From: Mycobacterium intermedium | Lineage (GTDB): Bacteria > Actinomycetota > Actinomycetes > Mycobacteriales > Mycobacteriaceae | Length of the DNA: 45,018 nucleotides | Direction of reading: 5' to 3' | Assembly (NCBI RefSeq): GCF_002086275.1 | Contig: NZ_MVHT01000054.1 | Location: 1 to 45,018, forward strand | Shown: positions 21,753 through 30,446 of the stretch, piece after piece | How the letters are laid out: every line of letters begins with the position of its first letter | Position numbering within the stretch: the stretch's first letter is position 1 | Notes under the pieces: model-generated | The model's database searches: none | Told to the model about the DNA's origin: nothing | The model's input: the letters and a program-made list of their open reading frames with translations, nothing else | Position numbers and translations under genes: made by a program

Positions 21753-22816
21753 CCTGCCGCCGCCAAGGTCGAAATACCTTGCTCGCGAATGCCGCCGAAC
21801 ATCACCAGACCAAATCCCGGCGCGTCTTCAGACAGCTTGATCGCATACACCCCGAGGTCGCGCAGGATCCACGCCACGGTCTCGGACATCGGGTCGGTGG
21901 CGGCATCGCTGGACGTCAACAGGCCGCAGGCGCGCGGTGGACCGGACGGGCGCAGATAGACCACCACGCCGCTGCCCTGGGCCGACATCCTGGCCAATGC
22001 GCCGTTGAGCTCGCCGCCGCATCGGCATGCCTTGGAGCCGAACACATCCCCCGTGAGGCACTCCACGTGAACATGCAGCGGCACCGGTACTCCGGCATCG
22101 ACCGTGCCTACGATCGCGACCAAATGTTCGCCGCCGGCGTGCACATCGCGGAAGCCGATGACCCGTGAGTCACCGGCCCAGGTCGGCAGGATGGCCTCGG
22201 CCAACCGAACCACCTGCGGCTCGGTCCGGCGCCGGTATGCCACCAGCTCGGTGATCGAGACCACGGCTAGTCCGTGTTCGACGGCGAACTCGACGAGTTC
22301 GGTCCCGCGGGCAATCTGCGCGGGATTACGCCGAGAAACAACCTCAGCGAGTGCAGCGGCCGGCCCCCGTCCGGCCATGCGCGCCAAGTCGATAGCCGCT
22401 TCCGCCGGCGACGGGCACCCCAGCACACCCTCGGGGTTGGCGCGCACCGGGAGCACATGCCCCGGCCGGTGAAAGTCCGTAGCGACGGACTCGGACGATG
22501 CGAGCGCAGCGATGGTGTGGGCTCGGTCGCGTGCCGAGATCCCGGTGCCGGTGCCGCGGACGTCGACCGAGACGCACTGCGCGGTGTCGTGGTGACTGAT
22601 GGGGGGAAGGTTCAGCCGCTCGCATTCCGAAACCGGCAGCGCGGCACGGACATAACCCGAGGTGTGACGGACGATGAAGGTCATCAGCCGGGCGGTAGCG
22701 GCTTCGGCCGCGCAGACCAGATAACCGTCCCCCTCGGTTCCGTTGCTCAGCACGACGGGTTGACCGGTAGCGACAGCCGTGATCGCCCGGCGAACCCGCA
22801 CGTCCGTCGTTTTCAT
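21749..22816 (-). CDS. ribA1: RibA1, degenerate RibBA-type protein
   Basis: The product is 355 residues from ATG 22816, overlapping the flavin reductase stop. It has the outline of bifunctional DHBP synthase/GTP cyclohydrolase II. The first half keeps GTGTGISARDRAHTI and DFHRPGHVLPVRA but lacks the acidic DREN-EGD motif (here SNGTEGDG) and has PSPAEA where GHTEA is expected. The second half keeps the zinc cysteines (Cys253, Cys264, Cys266 in ECLTGDVFGSKACRC) but replaces the RGHEGRGIGL loop by LRPSGPPRACGL. Both activities are therefore doubtful. It may bind flavin precursors or regulate flavin supply to the neighbouring flavin enzymes. It matches M. tuberculosis Rv1940 in length and place. 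Confidence 0.85.
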   Translation of the reverse strand: MKTTDVRVRRAITAVATGQPVVLSNGTEGDGYLVCAAEAATARLMTFIVRHTSGYVRAALPVSECERLNLPPISHHDTAQCVSVDVRGTGTGISARDRAHTIAALASSESVATDFHRPGHVLPVRANPEGVLGCPSPAEAAIDLARMAGRGPAAALAEVVSRRNPAQIARGTELVEFAVEHGLAVVSITELVAYRRRTEPQVVRLAEAILPTWAGDSRVIGFRDVHAGGEHLVAIVGTVDAGVPVPLHVHVECLTGDVFGSKACRCGGELNGALARMSAQGSGVVVYLRPSGPPRACGLLTSSDAATDPMSETVAWILRDLGVYAIKLSEDAPGFGLVMFGGIREQGISTLAAAG

Positions 22817-23331
22817 CTGGGCTCTCCGGCGTCGGTGAGCCGACGGAATCGGCTGTTGTGGAATACGAGTGGCGGAATGTCCGGACTTGCCTCCAGGGCA
22901 CAGATCTCGAGCAGTGCTATCAGGTGATCGCCCGCGGGCACCTCGGCGTGCAGCCGGCATTGCAACCAGGCGCTGGCGTCGTGGATGACGACGCCGCCGC
23001 CCGACAGTTCCGTCCAGGACACGCCGGCGAACCGGTCGCCACCCTTGCGCGACAAGCTCATGCAGGCATGGTGGTGTCCTTCGGCGAGCACGCTGAGGCC
23101 GAGTCGCGGGCTGAGTCGCAATTGCGGCCAGGTCGTCGAACTGTTCTGAATGCAGACGGATACCAACGGCGGGTCAAGCGAGACTGGTATGAACGAACTC
23201 GCCGCCATCCCAACCGGCCCGCTGTCGGCGATTGCGCAGATCGCGATCACCCCGGACGGGAAACAACCAAACGCCCTTCGTAACTGGGCCTCATCAAGGT
23301 GGCCAAGGCGGTTGTCGACCAACGAAGTCAC
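22813..23331 (-). CDS. Flavin reductase-like protein, Rv1939 homologue
   Basis: This 172-residue member of the FMN-binding split-barrel flavin reductase family is typically the small component that supplies reduced flavin to a monooxygenase. Visible features are FGCFPSGVIAICAIADSGPV, GMAASSFIPVSLDPPLVSVC, SVLAEGHHHACMSLSRKGGD and the C-terminal DHLIALLEICALEASPDIPP. It starts at a GTG overlapping the ephB stop (GTGA) and overlaps ribA1 at its end. The partner is probably the luciferase-like monooxygenase at 26926-28035, in the same operon. Confidence 0.88.
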   Translation of the reverse strand: MTSLVDNRLGHLDEAQLRRAFGCFPSGVIAICAIADSGPVGMAASSFIPVSLDPPLVSVCIQNSSTTWPQLRLSPRLGLSVLAEGHHHACMSLSRKGGDRFAGVSWTELSGGGVVIHDASAWLQCRLHAEVPAGDHLIALLEICALEASPDIPPLVFHNSRFRRLTDAGEPR

Positions 23332-24398
23332 TTGCGCAGCCCGCCAAGGAATTCGAGCAACACCGCATTGGTTTCCTCGGGCGCCTCCTGCTGAATCCAG
23401 TGCCCCACGTCGGCAACCATGTGGGTGCCGCGGTAGTCCGTCATGACCTCGTCCGCGCGCTCGACGGCTTCGGCGCCCCAGGTGGTACCGACGTCGTACT
23501 GGCCGCCGATGAACAGCGCCGGCGGAGTGAGCGGCTTGCCTTCCTGGTCGGCCAGATCGTGCCAGTCGTTGTCGATGTTGTGGTAGAAGCTCAACGGACC
23601 GCCGAACCCGGAACGCTCGAATTCGTTTGTGTAGAAGTCCAGGTCGTCATCGGTGAACCAGGATGGCATTGTCTCGGGATAGACGAACGCGTCCTTGAGT
23701 CGTGCGCCTTCGGCCATGCATAGTGGGCCTGCGCGGATCACGTCGATGGGGTCCATGGCGGTCAGATCGACGCCCGCATCGACCGCAGCCTTGGTCGCCG
23801 CCATCATCCCCTCACCCGCGACCGTATACGTCAGACCTAGCAGCCAGCCGCGAACGTCTTCTTCGATCTCGGCGATGATGCCGTCCTGCGCGGAGAAGTA
23901 GTCCTGATACCAGACCCGGCCCTCGCCGGCGAGTATCAGGTGGTAGTCGTTGGGCCGGTGCTCGCCGAACGGGCAACCCGGCAAGCCGATTACGCCGCGG
24001 CCGGCGAACGGAACGCTGATGCCGACCACGCCGGCGCAACGCTCCGGGTGCAGCCAGGCGAACGTCCACGCCACCGGCGCACCCCAGTCGTGGCCGACAA
24101 CGAAGGCCTTGTCCGCGCCGTAGGCATCCAGGACGCCAACCACGTCACCCACCAATTCCTTGATCCGGTAGGCGGTTTGGACGCGGTACTTCGATGACCG
24201 ACCGTAGCCGCGTTGGTCGATGGCCACCACCCGGTAACCGGCCTCGGCCAGCGCGGGAATCTGGTTGCGCCACGAATACCAGGACTCCGGAAAACCGTGT
24301 AACAGCACCACCAACGGCGCCTCGGGTCCCGAAGGGCCGTCCTCGACCGCATGGATGCGGGTGCCCCGGCAGTTCAGCATTCGATGAGTCTGTGACAT
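23328..24398 (-). CDS. ephB: Epoxide hydrolase EphB
   Basis: This 356-residue alpha/beta-hydrolase epoxide hydrolase has the same length as M. tuberculosis EphB (Rv1938). The oxyanion motif HGFPESWYSW is at about residues 34-43, followed by DQRGYGRSSKYRVQ. The nucleophile loop GHDWGAPVAWTFAW has Asp at about 104. The catalytic His is in DVGHWIQQEAPEET near the end. Cap-domain Tyr residues are likely within VWYQDYFSAQDG and SFYHNIDNDW. It hydrolyses lipid-type epoxides to diols. It sits between the oxygenase fusion and the flavin reductase and is predicted to be under Mce3R control with the rest of the operon. Confidence 0.93.
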   Translation of the reverse strand: MSQTHRMLNCRGTRIHAVEDGPSGPEAPLVVLLHGFPESWYSWRNQIPALAEAGYRVVAIDQRGYGRSSKYRVQTAYRIKELVGDVVGVLDAYGADKAFVVGHDWGAPVAWTFAWLHPERCAGVVGISVPFAGRGVIGLPGCPFGEHRPNDYHLILAGEGRVWYQDYFSAQDGIIAEIEEDVRGWLLGLTYTVAGEGMMAATKAAVDAGVDLTAMDPIDVIRAGPLCMAEGARLKDAFVYPETMPSWFTDDDLDFYTNEFERSGFGGPLSFYHNIDNDWHDLADQEGKPLTPPALFIGGQYDVGTTWGAEAVERADEVMTDYRGTHMVADVGHWIQQEAPEETNAVLLEFLGGLRK

Positions 24399-24410
24399 CT
24401 TCGGTTTCTC

Positions 24411-26915
24411 CTAAGCGTCGACAAGTTGATTCGCCGGCGGGACGGGGACGGTGCGATTCTCGTAGTTGCGGGCGATCAATGTCTTCTCACCGGACATCCT
24501 GGTGCGCGCCCACTTCCCCAGGACGCGGCTGGCGATGCCGGGTTTCATCAGCGCCAGAGGCGGTTTGACCAGATGGACCACGGCGAGGAACTCGCGATAG
24601 GCGTCCAGGTCGTCGTGCACCAATTCCAGTAGCCGGTCCATGTACCAGGTGAGCACCCGGAAGTAGAAGGGCCGTTTCTTGTCGACGTCCTTCATCCAGT
24701 CGAAGCGCAGGTTCTGCTCGCGGATGACGAACCAGGCGGTGTCGGCCATCTTCGAGATCGAGCGGTAGTACCGGCGCGGCAGATCCGGGTGCCCGGGACC
24801 GTACTTGGCGAGCAACAGCTGCATCTCGCGAACCTCTTTGAGGGCCAGGCTCATTCCCAGGCCTGACACGGGATCGGCACTGGTGTAGGCGTCGCCCACG
24901 GCCAGGAGTGCACGCGGCAGGTTGCGCTTCTTCTCATAGTGCAGGCGAAGCATGTTGGGATAGCGGAAGTTGTAGATCGGCGACGCCGGCTCCAGTCCGT
25001 CGATGTTCTCCCCGATGACCGGTGACGGCATCAGGTTGGCGAACTCGCGGAACTCCTTTGCCGTTCGGGGGGGCGAATAACAGTTGTAGGCGACCAACGA
25101 GGTGGACAGGATGGTGCGCGAACTGTCGGTGTAGTACTGCGCGGCGTAGGTGTCTTCGAAGGGACGGTAGGCGTAGCAGATCACCATCACCTTGTCCTGC
25201 CATTGCCGCTCCGGCGGAACCCGGTGTTGCATGGTCGAGTAGAAGCAGTTGATGATGTCCTGTTCGACCTCGGGAGCTCCGACCCCGATGCGTTCTAAGA
25301 ACTCAGGAACGCGGGTGTTCTTGCCCGAAGCGTCGACGACGAACTCGGCGGGAATCACTTCTGGTTCGCCGCCGCCGCGGTCGACGGCGACGCCGACGAC
25401 GGTGTTGTTGTTGCGGTCGAAGATCAGGTCGGTGACCTCGGACTCGTAGCGGAAATCGATGCGTTCTTCGTCATCCAACCGACGGCGCACACACCACTCC
25501 AGCAATGGCCTTCCCGCGCAGACGATCTCGATATCGCTGGTGCCGGGCTTCTTCCAGCTCCCGCCCAACCGGATCCGGTACTGGGCCGCCATGTCGACCT
25601 TGAAGGCGCCCTCGCGCACCATGTCGTCGACGATGCCGGGGAAGAAGCGCTCCAACTCGATCTGCCCCGCGGTGAGCAGGTGATGCAGGTGCCAGCCCTG
25701 CGCCGCGCCCGGCCGGCCCTCTCGCCGGCGATGCGGGTCGTCCTTCTCGAGCACGATGACGCGTTCGAACGTTTCACTGCAGACCTTGGCCGCGGCGATG
25801 CCCGCGATGCTGCCTCCGATGACCACGGCGGTGCCGCGCCCGCGCCGGCGCACCTCGGCGATTTCGGGTTCGGTGTACTCCTTGTGGACGGGCTTGGTCC
25901 GCCGCGTCGCGCCGCTGGCGACGAACTTCTCGTAGTACAGTCCGGCCCGATGGAAGCCGTTGTTTTCCAACCAGGTTCGGGTGGCTTCGACCATGGCGGC
26001 GGGTCCGCACAGGTAGACGTCGGCGTCACCGCCGGCAAGCATTCGTTCGTCGAGTAGATCGGTGACCAGACCCGTCCGGCCATCCCAGTCCGGCGCCGGA
26101 TTTGCGACGATGACGTGGACCTCCAGCTGGGAAATCCGACGTCGCAGTGCCGAGAGTTCGTCGAGCTTGCAGAGGTCTTCGGGAGAGGTCACTCCGTAGA
26201 GCAGATAGACGGGTTGGGCGGCGTCGGCATCCAGGCTTTCGGCCATCGCCAAGATCGCAGACAGCCCCGTCCCGCCCGCGACCAGGATGATCGGCCGTAC
26301 CACGGGACGCAGATAGAAGTTGCCCTTGCTGCATCGCAGCGCGATGTGGTCACCGGGCTTCGCGTGGCTGCGGAGGTAGTTCGACATCACCCCGTCGGGC
26401 AGCAGTCGAACAATGAACTCCAACTCGGAGCGTCCGTCGGCGGGGTGCGCGTAGGAGTAGTTGCGCCAAGTGGTGGTGCCGGGAACCTGCAACTGGGCGA
26501 ACTGGCCGGCCTTGTAGTTCAGGGTGCCCGCCATACCTGAGACATCGATCCGCAGCAGCGCCGTGGTGGGCGACACCAGGTCGACTCCGGTCACCACGCC
26601 GTCTCCGGTGACCAACAATGCGGCATTGTCGTCGGCCGGATACTGAAGTTCGATCCGGCAGTCGGTATCGGCGAATGTCTGACAGGTGAGGATTTTTCGC
26701 GCCGCGCGCTCCACGTCGGACAGGCCCTCGGTGCGGCCCATCGTGTACTTCCCTGCGGTGCAGGTGGCCACGCAGGTACCGCATATGCCGCTTTGACATT
26801 CGTTGACGATGGCGACGCCGTGCTCCTCGGCGGCGTCCAGGACCGTCTGGTCCGGCCGCACCGGCATCGTTTTGTGCGTGCCGTCCGAGTAGCCGACAGT
26901 GACTTGACGATCCAT
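24411..26915 (-). CDS. Ferredoxin-reductase/flavin monooxygenase fusion, Rv1937 homologue
   Basis: The product is 834 residues from ATG 26915. A plant-type [2Fe-2S] ferredoxin comes first, with Cys40, Cys45, Cys48 and Cys78. A ferredoxin-NADP-reductase unit follows: RNYSYA at 151-156 for FAD, GGTGLSA at 214-220 and YLCGP at 301-305 for NAD(P). After a linker a second FAD protein begins (VVIGGSIAGIAAAKVCS at about 364-380). It continues like a geranylgeranyl-reductase/aromatic monooxygenase type, with EFVVDASGKNTRVPEF and GDAYTSADPVSGLGMSLALK. The chain thus carries its own electron supply for the C-terminal oxygenase. It matches Rv1937 (about 839 residues). The substrate is unknown but lies in a sterol/lipid-associated regulon. 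Confidence 0.9.
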   Translation of the reverse strand: MDRQVTVGYSDGTHKTMPVRPDQTVLDAAEEHGVAIVNECQSGICGTCVATCTAGKYTMGRTEGLSDVERAARKILTCQTFADTDCRIELQYPADDNAALLVTGDGVVTGVDLVSPTTALLRIDVSGMAGTLNYKAGQFAQLQVPGTTTWRNYSYAHPADGRSELEFIVRLLPDGVMSNYLRSHAKPGDHIALRCSKGNFYLRPVVRPIILVAGGTGLSAILAMAESLDADAAQPVYLLYGVTSPEDLCKLDELSALRRRISQLEVHVIVANPAPDWDGRTGLVTDLLDERMLAGGDADVYLCGPAAMVEATRTWLENNGFHRAGLYYEKFVASGATRRTKPVHKEYTEPEIAEVRRRGRGTAVVIGGSIAGIAAAKVCSETFERVIVLEKDDPHRRREGRPGAAQGWHLHHLLTAGQIELERFFPGIVDDMVREGAFKVDMAAQYRIRLGGSWKKPGTSDIEIVCAGRPLLEWCVRRRLDDEERIDFRYESEVTDLIFDRNNNTVVGVAVDRGGGEPEVIPAEFVVDASGKNTRVPEFLERIGVGAPEVEQDIINCFYSTMQHRVPPERQWQDKVMVICYAYRPFEDTYAAQYYTDSSRTILSTSLVAYNCYSPPRTAKEFREFANLMPSPVIGENIDGLEPASPIYNFRYPNMLRLHYEKKRNLPRALLAVGDAYTSADPVSGLGMSLALKEVREMQLLLAKYGPGHPDLPRRYYRSISKMADTAWFVIREQNLRFDWMKDVDKKRPFYFRVLTWYMDRLLELVHDDLDAYREFLAVVHLVKPPLALMKPGIASRVLGKWARTRMSGEKTLIARNYENRTVPVPPANQLVDA

Positions 26916-26925
26916 TTCGCTGCCC

Positions 26926-28035
26926 CTAAACGGCCACAGTGACGGGCTTCTTGGCGATACGGGCATTGAGTCTGGGCATGACCTCCTCGGCCAACAACCG
27001 CAGTGACTCCTTCCACGGTCCAGGGTTGTCGGAGTAGTCGAACCCGAGGACTAGCAGATGGCCGAAACCGCCGACCTGATCGTAGGTCGCCTCGAGCTTG
27101 TCGACCACCGTGTCCACCGAGCCCACCACGAAGGTGTTCTCTGCGAGGTATTCCGCCGTCACGTCCTCGTCGGGCACCGTCGGATTGTGCTTGTAGAACT
27201 TCGTCATGCCGAACATCCGGAACGTCGGCAGCACGTATTCACGCATCGCGCGGCCCATCGTTCCGTCGACGGCATAGCGGAATGCCTGTTCGTCGGTCTC
27301 GGCTACGAATACCTCACGTACCAACCGCCAGTCGTTGCGATCCGGCGTGCGGCCGCTCCGTTCAGCGCCTTCCAGCACCGCATCCCAGTGCGTGGCAACA
27401 TATTCGGCGTTGAGGTCCAAACTCATTGGGATATAGCCGCGTTCGCCGGCCAGCTTCAGCGTGTCCGAGCCAGCGCTGAAGCCGGTGACGCCGATGGGTG
27501 GGTGGGGCTTCTGGAAGGGCTTGATGTGGCGCTTCATCAGGCCTTCGAACATCGGCGCAATTCCGTTGGCGTTCCAGTACTTCCCGCGATGCTCCCAGGG
27601 CTCGTCCTCGGTCCAGATGCGCAGCATGATCTCGAGCGCTTCCCGGGTCATGTCCCGATGCTCGCCGTTCTTGCCGTCCACGTCATAGAGCGCCCAGTCC
27701 CCCGGAATGCCACTGGCACCCACGCCGAGCATGAAACGTCCCTGGGCGAGGTGGTCGAAATAGGCCACCCGATGGGCCAATTCGACCGGGTGGTGGTAGG
27801 GCAACAAGTGGGCGCCCGGCGCGAGCTTGATGTTTTTCGTGCGGAGCAGCGCCTGCGCCAACAGCAGGTCAGGAGCGCAGATCGGTTCCCAGGGCACGGT
27901 GAAGTGCTCGCCCACCCATGCTTCCACGTAACCGAGCTGGTCGGCCAGTTCGATCATGTCCAGGTCCCACTGAGTCGCGTCGTAGAGGGTGCGCTCCGGC
28001 GGATGCGCCGGCATGAGGAATATTCCGATCTCCAT
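26926..28035 (-). CDS. Luciferase-like flavin monooxygenase, Rv1936 homologue
   Basis: This 369-residue bacterial luciferase-family protein uses reduced FMN or F420 and O2 to oxidise a substrate. Features are EIGIFLMPAHPPERTLYDAT, GYVEAWVGEHFTVPWEPICA, APGAHLLPYHHPVELAHRVA, DHLAQGRFMLGVGASGIPGD and VGSVDTVVDKLEATYDQVGG. It starts the operon that runs to the SDR at 20973. The 215-base upstream gap, shared with echA13, contains the 17-base putative Mce3R site. The flavin reductase three genes downstream is the likely source of reduced flavin. Confidence 0.92.
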   Translation of the reverse strand: MEIGIFLMPAHPPERTLYDATQWDLDMIELADQLGYVEAWVGEHFTVPWEPICAPDLLLAQALLRTKNIKLAPGAHLLPYHHPVELAHRVAYFDHLAQGRFMLGVGASGIPGDWALYDVDGKNGEHRDMTREALEIMLRIWTEDEPWEHRGKYWNANGIAPMFEGLMKRHIKPFQKPHPPIGVTGFSAGSDTLKLAGERGYIPMSLDLNAEYVATHWDAVLEGAERSGRTPDRNDWRLVREVFVAETDEQAFRYAVDGTMGRAMREYVLPTFRMFGMTKFYKHNPTVPDEDVTAEYLAENTFVVGSVDTVVDKLEATYDQVGGFGHLLVLGFDYSDNPGPWKESLRLLAEEVMPRLNARIAKKPVTVAV

Positions 28036-28083
28036 CGTTCACCCTTCGTGGTTGGGCCCGCGGCGTCTTCGGTAGGTACATGA

Positions 28084-28100
28084 CAGTACTAGCAAGATAC
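28084..28100. promoter_or_regulatory. Putative Mce3R operator between the Rv1936 and echA13 operons
   Basis: The minus strand here reads GTATCTTGCTAGTACTG, identical over 17 bases to 5217-5233 in front of the mce3 operon. It lies 49 bases before the Rv1936-type ATG and 151 bases before the echA13 ATG, so one site could silence both divergent operons. In M. tuberculosis this same intergenic region is known to be an Mce3R target. Confidence 0.75.
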
Positions 28101-28250
28101 TTTACTGCACACAAGACCCTTTTTGCATGGGTTTTTGCGTGAATATTCGTGAACAAGTCGCGTATCGGCTATGGACATGTTGGTCATCTGCCGCGTAATC
28201 TCGCACAGGTCACTTGTTCTGCGCGCAGTGAGCACCGACAAGGAGCTGCC

Positions 28251-29213
28251 ATGAACGTCGCCCTGCCGACTCCAAACGGGAGTCCGCTCGATCGCCGGTC
28301 GGACGGGGAGCGCTCCTTACCGCACTTCGACTTCATCGAATACGAGACGATCGACGACGGCCGCATCGCGGCGATCACCCTCAACAGACCCAAGCAACGC
28401 AACGCCCAGACCCGCGGAATGCTGGTGGAACTTGGCACGGCGTTCGAGCTCGCCGAGGCCGACGACGTGGTCCGCGTCGTCATCCTGCGGGCGGCGGGCC
28501 CCGCCTTCTCGGCCGGCCATGACCTCGGGTCCGCCGACGACGTCCGGGAGCGTTCGCCGGGCCCCGGGCAGCACCCCACCTACCAGTGCAACGGGGGGAC
28601 CTACGGCGGGGTGGAGTCTCGCAACCGCCAGGAGTGGCACTACTACTTCGAGAACACGAAGAGGTGGCGCGAGCTGCGCAAGATCACCATCGCCCAGGTG
28701 CACGGGACGGTCCTGTCGGCCGGTCTGATGCTGGCCTGGTGCTGTGATCTGATCGTCGCCAGTGAGGACGCCGTCTTCGCCGACGTCGTCGGAACACGGC
28801 TCGGCATGTGCGGGGTCGAGTACTTCGGCCACCCCTGGGAGTTCGGTCCGCGCAAATCCAAGGAACTGCTGCTCACCGGCGACTGCATCGGCGCCGACGA
28901 GGCACACGCGCTGGGCATGGTGAGCAAAGTGTTTCCGCTTGGCGAACTATCAACCAGCACAATTGAATTCGCACGTCGCATCGCCAAGGTGCCGACCATG
29001 GCCGCCCTGCTGATCAAGGAATCGGTGAATCAGACCGTCGACGCGATGGGCTTCAACACCGCGTTGGACGGTTGCTTCAAGATTCACCAGCTCAACCACG
29101 CGCATTGGGGCGAGGTCACCGGCGGGGAGCTGTCGTACGGAACGGTCGAGTACGGACTCGACGACTGGCGCGCCGCCCCGGAGATCCTGCCCGCGCACAA
29201 GCATCGGCCCTGA
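28251..29213 (+). CDS. echA13: Enoyl-CoA hydratase EchA13
   Basis: This 320-residue crotonase-fold protein is expected to hydrate an unsaturated acyl-CoA in beta-oxidation. Its ATG at 28251 has an AAGGAG Shine-Dalgarno. Features include ITLNRPKQRNAQTRGMLVEL, FSAGHDLGSADD (oxyanion strand), and IAQVHGTVLSAGLMLAWCCD with LIVASEDAVFADVVG. The second catalytic Glu position of true hydratases is not obvious. It is longer than standard hydratases, with an insert near residues 100-130 (GQHPTYQCNGGTYGGVE). It is the first gene of an operon with fadE17 and fadE18, and it matches Rv1935c in order and size. Confidence 0.88.
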   Translation: MNVALPTPNGSPLDRRSDGERSLPHFDFIEYETIDDGRIAAITLNRPKQRNAQTRGMLVELGTAFELAEADDVVRVVILRAAGPAFSAGHDLGSADDVRERSPGPGQHPTYQCNGGTYGGVESRNRQEWHYYFENTKRWRELRKITIAQVHGTVLSAGLMLAWCCDLIVASEDAVFADVVGTRLGMCGVEYFGHPWEFGPRKSKELLLTGDCIGADEAHALGMVSKVFPLGELSTSTIEFARRIAKVPTMAALLIKESVNQTVDAMGFNTALDGCFKIHQLNHAHWGEVTGGELSYGTVEYGLDDWRAAPEILPAHKHRP

Positions 29214-29227
29214 CCTGGGTGCTCGGC

Positions 29228-30445
29228 GTGGATATCAGCTACCCACCCGAAGCGGAGGCATTCCGCGACAGGATCCGCGCGTTTCTGGCCGAGCACCTGC
29301 CGCCCGGCTGGTCGGGTCCCGGAGCACTGGCACCAGGCGACCGGGAAGCGTTCGCGGCACAGTGGCGGGAATCCTTGGCCGCGGCCGGTTTGGTCGCCGT
29401 GTCGTGGCCGAAGGAATACGGCGGCGGTGGTCTTTCCGCTATCGAGCAGGTGGTACTGGCCGAGGAGTTCGCCCGGGCCGGCGCGCCGGAGCGGGCGGAG
29501 AACGACCTGTTGGGTATCGATTTGTTGGGCAACGCCTTGATCGCGCTCGGTACCGAGGAGCAGAAGCGGCATTTCCTGCCGCGCATCCTCAGCGGTGAAG
29601 ACCGCTGGTGCCAAGGCTTTTCCGAACCCGAGGCGGGTTCGGATCTGGCATCCGTGCGTACCCGGGCCGTCCGGGACGGGGACGAGTGGGTGATCAACGG
29701 TCAGAAGATCTGGACATCGGCGGGTGCCACGGCGAACTGGATCTTCCTGCTGGTGCGAACCGATCCGAGCGTGCCGAAGCATCAGGGCCTGTCGTTCCTG
29801 TTGGTGCCCATGGACCAGCCCGGAGTGGCGGTGCGGCCGATCGTCAACGCCGCCGGACACTCGCTGTTCTGCGAGGTGTTCCTGACCGATGCGCGGACCA
29901 GGGCCGACAACATCGTCGGCAGGGCTGGCGACGGCTGGTCCACCGCGATGACGGTGCTCGGCTTCGAACGTGCCTCACAGCTCACCACCGCGGCCATCGA
30001 TTTCGGCCGCGACCTGGAGCGGCTGTGCGAACTGGCCCGCGAGCGCGGGTTGACCACCGACCCACTCATTCGAGATCGGTTGGCGTGGTGCTATTCCCGT
30101 GTCCAGATCATGCGATATCGGGGCTACCGCGGCCTCACCTTGTCCCTGAACGGACAGCTGCCCGGTGCCGAGGCGGCGATCACCAAGGTCATCTGGAGCG
30201 AGTACTTCCGCCGCTATACCGAGCTCGCGGCCGAAATCCTGGGCCTTGAGGCGCTCTGCCCGTCGGGACCGGGAAACGGCGAAGCGCGGCTGGCTCCGGA
30301 GGCGGGCACCCCGAACTCCCCCGCGTGCTGGATGGACGAATTGCTCTACGCGCGCGCCGCGACGATCTATGCCGGCAGCTCACAGATACAGCGCAACGTC
30401 ATCGGCGAACGGCTGCTGGGGTTGCCCAAGGAAGCGAGGAACTGA
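29228..30445 (+). CDS. fadE17: Acyl-CoA dehydrogenase FadE17
   Basis: This is the larger half of a two-gene acyl-CoA dehydrogenase, about 405 residues from GTG 29228 (VDISYPPEAEAFRDRIR); GTG 29219 would add three. Features are WCQGFSEPEAGSDLASVRTR for FAD/substrate binding, VINGQKIWTSAGATANWIFL, GFERASQLTTAAIDFGRDLE, and the C-terminal YAGSSQIQRNVIGERLLGLP. Known paired FadE proteins of mycobacteria form alpha2beta2 enzymes acting on CoA thioesters with bulky (often steroid) parts. It sits 14 bases after echA13, with fadE18 immediately after. Confidence 0.9.
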   Translation: MDISYPPEAEAFRDRIRAFLAEHLPPGWSGPGALAPGDREAFAAQWRESLAAAGLVAVSWPKEYGGGGLSAIEQVVLAEEFARAGAPERAENDLLGIDLLGNALIALGTEEQKRHFLPRILSGEDRWCQGFSEPEAGSDLASVRTRAVRDGDEWVINGQKIWTSAGATANWIFLLVRTDPSVPKHQGLSFLLVPMDQPGVAVRPIVNAAGHSLFCEVFLTDARTRADNIVGRAGDGWSTAMTVLGFERASQLTTAAIDFGRDLERLCELARERGLTTDPLIRDRLAWCYSRVQIMRYRGYRGLTLSLNGQLPGAEAAITKVIWSEYFRRYTELAAEILGLEALCPSGPGNGEARLAPEAGTPNSPACWMDELLYARAATIYAGSSQIQRNVIGERLLGLPKEARN

Positions 30446-30446
30446 C

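Noticed and set aside
28105..28250. In-frame extension of echA13 from 28149
   Set aside because: The added 34 residues have no family similarity and the ATG at 28251 has a good AAGGAG Shine-Dalgarno.
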